Positions 49,860 through 53,825 of a stretch of DNA of 53,825 nt are shown here, in pieces. This stretch comes from Ruminococcus sp. (GTDB lineage Bacteria; Bacillota; Clostridia; Oscillospirales; Ruminococcaceae). The stretch is from the NCBI RefSeq assembly GCF_024691275.1, contig NZ_JAILNU010000024.1, positions 1-53,825 of the forward strand, written 5' to 3'. Position numbers and translations under genes: made by a program. The notes under the pieces were generated by a model. The model was given only the letters and a program-made list of their open reading frames with translations, was not told the DNA's origin and did not search any database. The first letter of the stretch is position 1; every line of letters begins with the position of its first letter.

Positions 49860-50313
49860 GTTGGAAGAGATATCCGCCGAAACATCGGCTTCTCTCCACC
49901 GCATAATTAAAAATATATTATGTGTCCTGTAACAAAATCGGCAATTATATTCTGTTATGCTTGATACGGTTTTAAACTCCGCCGTATCCCCAGTTCAAAC
50001 AATGATTTCAATCATACATTTCACTATTACGACTGTTATTAAACATTAATGCCTATAATATGTTTAATCGCCTAAAACAGTTCAAAGTCATTTGACACGA
50101 TGTATCAGGATCAATACCACAGCAAACAGGTATAAAGCACTACGGAATCTGTGCTCGCCGTAAGGTCTCTGCGTATAGAGGGTACGCAGATACCACCCGA
50201 TAGCGACCTTGATCGGCTTTTGAGAGGGTGTCGATGAAGGTCGTTATTCTTTTGCCAGTTTCGGTTCTATACCTAATATATAAAAAAGGACTGTCTTCGG
50301 ATAGTCTTTTTTT
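49860..50313 (+). ncRNA. Large structured noncoding RNA candidate, about 455 nt
   Basis: A good promoter and a TTCG-loop terminator enclose 455 bases with no plausible gene but a chain of helices. These are GGA(A)GAGA with TCTCTCC around GCCGA/TCGGC (49863-49897), CATAAT/ATTATG (about 49902-49921), and GTAACA/TGTTAT (about 49929-49958). GATACGG/CCGTATC (49963-49988) and TTAAACAT/ATGTTTAA (50039-50067) follow. Then comes a domain closed by AGGTATA/TATACCT (50128-50274) with three inner helices. Signatures of tmRNA, RNase P RNA and SRP RNA are absent, and I could not match 6S. Rumen-type ornate RNAs (ROOL, GOLLD) or raiA RNA are possibilities I cannot test here. Confidence 0.65.
50282..50313 (+). 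terminator. Terminator of the structured RNA
   Basis: GACTGTC and GATAGTC (one G-T pair) close on a TTCG tetraloop, flanked by an A run and followed by seven T's. Confidence 0.88.
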
Positions 50314-50319
50314 ATTTGT

Positions 50320-50346
50320 AAAAGGCGGACAATATGTCCGCCTTTT
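50320..50346 (-). terminator. Intrinsic terminator of glmU
   Basis: AAAAGGCGGACA and TGTCCGCCTTTT form a 12-bp stem around ATA, directly after the glmU stop on the minus strand; it also works forward. Confidence 0.88.
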
Positions 50347-50349
50347 CGC

Positions 50350-51726
50350 TTATTTGCCCAGCTTGCTCTTGAGCTTTCTGAGAGTATATCCCTCATTTAC
50401 CTTCATCACGCCTCTGTCTATCGCCAGAGCATAGTCGGGAACATCTCGTGTTACGGTAGTTCCCGCAGCCGTATATACAGCCTTGCCCAGCTTTACAGGT
50501 GCGATCAGGTTGGTGTTGCAGCCCACGAAGCAGTTGTCGCCGATAACACAGCGGCTCTTTGCGATACCGTCATAGTTTACGGTAACTGTTCCGCAGCCGA
50601 TATTTACGCGCTTTCCCACATCGCTGTCGCCAACGTATGCAAGATGTGCGATAGCTGTTTTCTCGCCGATAGTGGAGTTCTTTATCTCAACGAAGTCGCC
50701 TATCTTAGCCCCCGACTTTATAACACTGTCAGGACGGATATGAACATAAGGTCCGATCTTTACGCCAGCCTCTATCTCGGCTTCATACGCCTGAACTGTA
50801 TGCAGGTTTACGTCGTCGCCTATCTTGCAGTTTTCAACTACAGTATTCGGTCCTATCTTGCAGTTCTTGCCGATAACGGTCTTTTTGCGGAGGATAGTGT
50901 TGGGAAGTATCTCTGTTCCCACGCCTATCTCAACATCGCGTTCGATGACCACGCCGTCAATACAGGTGAATTCCACACCGTTTGCAAGGTGCTTTTCAAT
51001 GACTGCCATTCTTGCGTATGTATTGAGTTCAAGAAGGTCTTTTCTGTCGTTTGCGCCCTTGATTATGTCTGCGTTATCCGACTTGTACGCACCTGCGTTT
51101 CTTCCCTCCGAAAGAGCTATGGCAATAGTATCCGTAAGGTAATACTCGTTCTGAGCATTATCGTTTTTGAGCTTTCCGAGGAGGTCGATAAGGTCAGCTG
51201 TCCTGAACCAGTATGCTCCCGAATTGACTTCCTTGATGAGCTTCTGCTCGTCGGTAGCGTCCTTCTGCTCGACAATGCCGCTGATACCGCCTGCCGAACG
51301 GATTATCCTGCCGTAGCCGAAAGGCTCGTCCAGCTCTGCGGTAATCACCGTAACAGCATTGTTCTGCTGCTTGTGTATAACAAGGGATTCTCTTATAGTA
51401 GCCTCGTCGATGAACGGAGCGTCTCCGCAAAGCACGAGGGTATTTCCTGTTGTATCGTTTTCAAGGAACGGGATAGCCTGCTGTACAGCGTGACCTGTGC
51501 CAAGTCTCTCAGCCTGAAGCACTGTTGTGTACTTTCCGTCGAGATACTCGTCTATCATTTCGCCCTTGAAGCCCTTAACTACACAGATATCCGTGAGTTC
51601 AGCCGCCTCACAGGCTGATATTACCCAGTGGAGCATCGGCTCGCCGAGCACCTTGAAAAGAGGCTTCGGCATCTCCGCTTTCATGCGCTTGCCCTGTCCG
51701 CCTGCTAAAATAACTGCTTTATTCAT
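50350..51726 (-). CDS. glmU: Bifunctional UDP-GlcNAc pyrophosphorylase / GlcN-1-P acetyltransferase
   Basis: This 458-residue enzyme acetylates glucosamine 1-phosphate and then makes UDP-GlcNAc for peptidoglycan and wall polymers. The N-terminal nucleotidyltransferase has LAGGQGKRMKAEMPKPL (about 7-23), LGTGHAVQ and CGDAPF. From about 250 the hexapeptide-repeat left-handed helix carries the acetyltransferase, with HLAYVGDSDVGKRVNIGCGT near 362. AGGAGG lies nine bases before the ATG. It begins 21 bases after a lipoprotein gene and is probably co-transcribed with it. Confidence 0.95.
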   Translation of the reverse strand: MNKAVILAGGQGKRMKAEMPKPLFKVLGEPMLHWVISACEAAELTDICVVKGFKGEMIDEYLDGKYTTVLQAERLGTGHAVQQAIPFLENDTTGNTLVLCGDAPFIDEATIRESLVIHKQQNNAVTVITAELDEPFGYGRIIRSAGGISGIVEQKDATDEQKLIKEVNSGAYWFRTADLIDLLGKLKNDNAQNEYYLTDTIAIALSEGRNAGAYKSDNADIIKGANDRKDLLELNTYARMAVIEKHLANGVEFTCIDGVVIERDVEIGVGTEILPNTILRKKTVIGKNCKIGPNTVVENCKIGDDVNLHTVQAYEAEIEAGVKIGPYVHIRPDSVIKSGAKIGDFVEIKNSTIGEKTAIAHLAYVGDSDVGKRVNIGCGTVTVNYDGIAKSRCVIGDNCFVGCNTNLIAPVKLGKAVYTAAGTTVTRDVPDYALAIDRGVMKVNEGYTLRKLKSKLGK

Positions 51727-51747
51727 TACTTAATACCTCCTGATATG

Positions 51748-52521
51748 TTATTCCGTAAGATCTTCAAGGCTGATCGGGATTATCTTCCAGCCTTCATTTT
51801 CTATATTTACTACGAGGAGCGACTCGGCATCGAGTACCGATCCGTTTTCATCATCTGTATGCAGCTCTGCCACGAAGGAGTAACCGTCGGTCACTCTGTA
51901 TTCATTGCCGCCGAGCCCGTATTCCTTCGCAAAATAATTCATGTAGCTTTGTGCAAGTGCGAGTTCCTTTTCCTTCATTTTGGCACAGGACTTCACGTCA
52001 ACGCCCGCAAACGTGTACTTATCGTCGGACGTAACGCTTTCGGCAAATTTGTCGTATTCGCCGCAAGCCTTCATTCCTTCCAGCATTTTCGGCGGATACA
52101 TAGTCTCTGCCATAGCTTCGGCATCAACGCTGCACATCGCCTTTGCAAACTGCGTAACGACCGACTTTGCGTCCCCGATCATTTCATCGGTGCCGCTCGT
52201 CAACTCATTGCCGCCGCGCACTTCGCCCATCTTTTCACGCATATTGTCCAGAGCCTTTTCACGCGACTCTTTTATCTCGGGATCTATCGTAGCGGACGGG
52301 AGCTCGCTGCGGTTCTCTTCAGCCGTCTTCCGCATCTTATCCATAGACCTTTCCTGAGCCTCTTTGAGCTCGGGGTCGGACATTACCGATGCAGCTTCTG
52401 TCTTTTCTTCACGCTCAGCCGTACTCTTGCTTTCAGTCGATTCATTACTGCCGTTTCCACAAGATACTGCTGCGCACACGAATGTCATACAAGCCAGCAG
52501 AAGCGCTGTTAATTTCTTCAT
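51748..52521 (-). CDS. Lipoprotein with internal helical repeat
   Basis: This 257-residue protein has a lipoprotein-type signal (KKLTALLLACMTFVCAAVSC, lipid cysteine in AVSC near 20). A Ser/Glu linker leads to two similar helical segments, DPELKEAQERSMDKMRK and DPEIKESREKALDNMRE (about 53-100). A C-terminal domain from about 115 resembles small outer domains of the NTF2-like or DUF4878 type. I do not recognise it firmly. The ATG at 52521 has AGGAG 11 bases upstream; a TTG at 52527 is also possible. It precedes glmU by 21 bases, which may be chance or a link to wall synthesis. Confidence 0.7.
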   Translation of the reverse strand: MKKLTALLLACMTFVCAAVSCGNGSNESTESKSTAEREEKTEAASVMSDPELKEAQERSMDKMRKTAEENRSELPSATIDPEIKESREKALDNMREKMGEVRGGNELTSGTDEMIGDAKSVVTQFAKAMCSVDAEAMAETMYPPKMLEGMKACGEYDKFAESVTSDDKYTFAGVDVKSCAKMKEKELALAQSYMNYFAKEYGLGGNEYRVTDGYSFVAELHTDDENGSVLDAESLLVVNIENEGWKIIPISLEDLTE

Positions 52522-52706
52522 TCTCAACATATCTCCTTATATAGGTCTTAACATTGCGCAGTATCAATCAAGCGATAAGATACCACTTTACTATTTTTAC
52601 ATACTTTAACAATAATTTCAAGCCTTTTTAGCCTAAAACAAACCGCTTTGTTAAATTTTGTACAAACTGCAATAAAATAAACGAGTAATTTTTGTCATCA
52701 AATATA

Positions 52707-52735
52707 TGGTAATTTTTTTTGAGATGTGTTATAAT
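52707..52735 (+). promoter_or_regulatory. Probable promoter of ppdK
   Basis: A perfect TATAAT (52730-52735) has TGGTAA (52707-52712) 17 bases upstream. The leader contains a CGAATAA/TTATTCG stem (52746-52787). The interval 52522-52706 shows no gene and no clear promoter for the lipoprotein-glmU pair. Confidence 0.6.
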
Positions 52736-52815
52736 AAACATAACTCGAATAATGTCTCTATATGTGTATTTGTAGAAGTGTTATTCGGTAATGTTAAAAA
52801 TGGAGGTATACACCA

Positions 52816-53825
52816 ATGGCAAATAAGTATTGTTACCTTTTCTCAGAGGGTAATGCCAACATGAGAGAACTTCTCGGCGGTAAGGGTGCAAACCTGGCTG
52901 AGATGACAAACATCGGTCTCCCTGTTCCTCAGGGCTTCACAATCACAACAGAGGCTTGTACTCAGTACTACGAGGACGGCGGTATCTCTGACGAGATCCA
53001 GGCTGAGATCAACGAGTATATCGTTAAAATGGAAGGAATCACAGGAAAGAAGTTCGGCGATAAGGAGAATCCTCTCCTCGTATCTGTTCGTTCAGGTGCA
53101 AGAGCTTCAATGCCTGGTATGATGGATACAATCCTTAACCTCGGTCTCAACGAGACAGTTGTTAACACAATTGCTGCAAAGTCAGGTAACCCAAGATGGG
53201 CTTGGGACTGCTACAGAAGATTCATTCAGATGTATTCTGACGTAGTTATGGAAGTTGGTAAGAAGTACTTTGAAGAGCTCATCGACAAGATGAAGGCTGA
53301 AAAGGGTGTAACTCAGGACGTTGAGCTTACTGCTGACGATCTCAAGACACTTGCTGGTCAGTTCAAGGCTGAATACAAGGCTAAGATCGGCGTTGACTTC
53401 CCTGACGATCCTAAGGAGCAGCTCATGGGTGCTATCAAGGCTGTATTCCGTTCATGGGATAACCCAAGAGCTAACGTATACAGAAGAGATAACGATATCC
53501 CATTCTCTTGGGGTACTGCTGTAAACGTACAGTCAATGGCATTCGGTAACATGGGCGACGACTGCGGTACAGGTGTTGCCTTCACTCGTGACCCTGCTAC
53601 AGGTGAGAAGAAGCTCATGGGTGAGTTCCTCACAAACGCACAGGGTGAGGACGTTGTTGCCGGTGTTCGTACTCCTATGCCTATCCAGCAGATGGCTGAG
53701 ACTTTCCCTGAGGCTTTCGCTCAGTTCAAGGAAGTTTGCCAGACTCTCGAAAATCACTATCACGATATGCAGGATATGGAGTTCACTGTTGAGAACAAGA
53801 AGCTCTATATGCTCCAGACAAGAAA
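52816..53825 (+). CDS. ppdK: Pyruvate phosphate dikinase, N-terminal part
   Basis: This frame runs off the right edge after 336 codons of an enzyme usually about 875 residues long. PPDK interconverts pyruvate and PEP using ATP/AMP and pyrophosphate, and serves glycolysis in anaerobic Clostridia. The N-terminal nucleotide-binding domain is clear: MANKYCYLFSEGNANMRELL, GGKGANLAEMT, SVRSGARASMPGMMDTILNL and GTGVAFTRDPATGEK. TGGAGG precedes the ATG at 52816. Codon use is strongly biased to C and T endings, suggesting high expression. The phosphohistidine and PEP domains lie outside the window. Confidence 0.95.
   Translation, partial: MANKYCYLFSEGNANMRELLGGKGANLAEMTNIGLPVPQGFTITTEACTQYYEDGGISDEIQAEINEYIVKMEGITGKKFGDKENPLLVSVRSGARASMPGMMDTILNLGLNETVVNTIAAKSGNPRWAWDCYRRFIQMYSDVVMEVGKKYFEELIDKMKAEKGVTQDVELTADDLKTLAGQFKAEYKAKIGVDFPDDPKEQLMGAIKAVFRSWDNPRANVYRRDNDIPFSWGTAVNVQSMAFGNMGDDCGTGVAFTRDPATGEKKLMGEFLTNAQGEDVVAGVRTPMPIQQMAETFPEAFAQFKEVCQTLENHYHDMQDMEFTVENKKLYMLQTR

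Noticed and set aside
50092..50120. Strong internal promoter from the TTGACA at 50092
   Set aside because: The hexamer 17 bases later is TACCAC, a poor -10, so I do not list it as a promoter, only as a possibility.
49860..50313. tmRNA, RNase P RNA, SRP RNA or 6S RNA
   Set aside because: No tRNA-like ends or tag frame, no RNase P core motifs, no SRP GGAAG/GCAG loop, and the helix arrangement is not the single long bulged hairpin of 6S.

Overview
The window looks like a chromosome segment from a Ruminococcus-type Clostridia bacterium (Oscillospiraceae, close in style to R. albus or R. flavefaciens). The reasons are moderate GC with strong AAGGAGG ribosome sites, a GH94 cellobiose phosphorylase, a secreted leucine-rich-repeat protein ending in a type I dockerin, a pyruvate phosphate dikinase, a T-box and LytTR-type regulation. 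I see no prophage, insertion sequence, CRISPR array, tRNA or rRNA. The genus is inference from gene content, not from a marker gene.

Layout. 257-2315 (+): Asp23 protein and a FakA-like DAK2 kinase. 2403-7680 (-): ABC ATPase, permease, GldG-like protein, DUF4340 protein and a small protein. 7792-16734 (-): one long translation and RNA operon, rimP-nusA-rnpM-ylxQ-infB-(Lys/Ala-rich protein)-rbfA-nrnA-truB-ribF. 17058-19768 (-): an acyl-CoA synthetase fused to HTH and cupin domains, preceded by a T-box leader. 19912-24665 (-): a LytTR regulator with a membrane protein, then an operon of three secreted proteins that share a signal peptide, with three direct repeats at exact 21-bp spacing upstream of its promoter. 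24860-27415 (+): cellobiose phosphorylase. 27527-29806 (+): a small membrane protein, a truncated copy of it and an XRE repressor behind palindromic operators, then an ECF sigma/anti-sigma pair. 29844-39283 (-): lipoprotein, mfd, pth, PHP phosphatase, a zinc-ribbon membrane protein and the dockerin LRR protein. 39405-41484 (+): metG. 41610-43897 (-): a second ECF sigma/anti-sigma-like pair. 44013-45570 (+): CorC/HlyC-type membrane protein with a long leader. 45616-48368 (-): two-component system whose kinase has an unusual Trp/Gln-rich outer domain. 48587-49418 (+): TPR-like protein. 49825-50313 (+): a gene-free interval with its own promoter, many hairpins and a terminator, best read as a large structured noncoding RNA. 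50350-52521 (-): glmU and a lipoprotein. 52816-end (+): ppdK, cut by the window edge.

How it fits together. Cellobiose phosphorylase, PPDK and the dockerin protein fit an anaerobe living on plant cell-wall sugars. Rumen ruminococci make branched-chain amino acids by activating branched short-chain acids and carboxylating them reductively. An acyl-CoA synthetase under a tRNA-sensing T-box would couple that activation to amino-acid shortage. This is the most attractive functional hypothesis here. The other leading candidates for undescribed biology are the 49.86-50.31 kb RNA and the LytTR-controlled secreted protein cassette.
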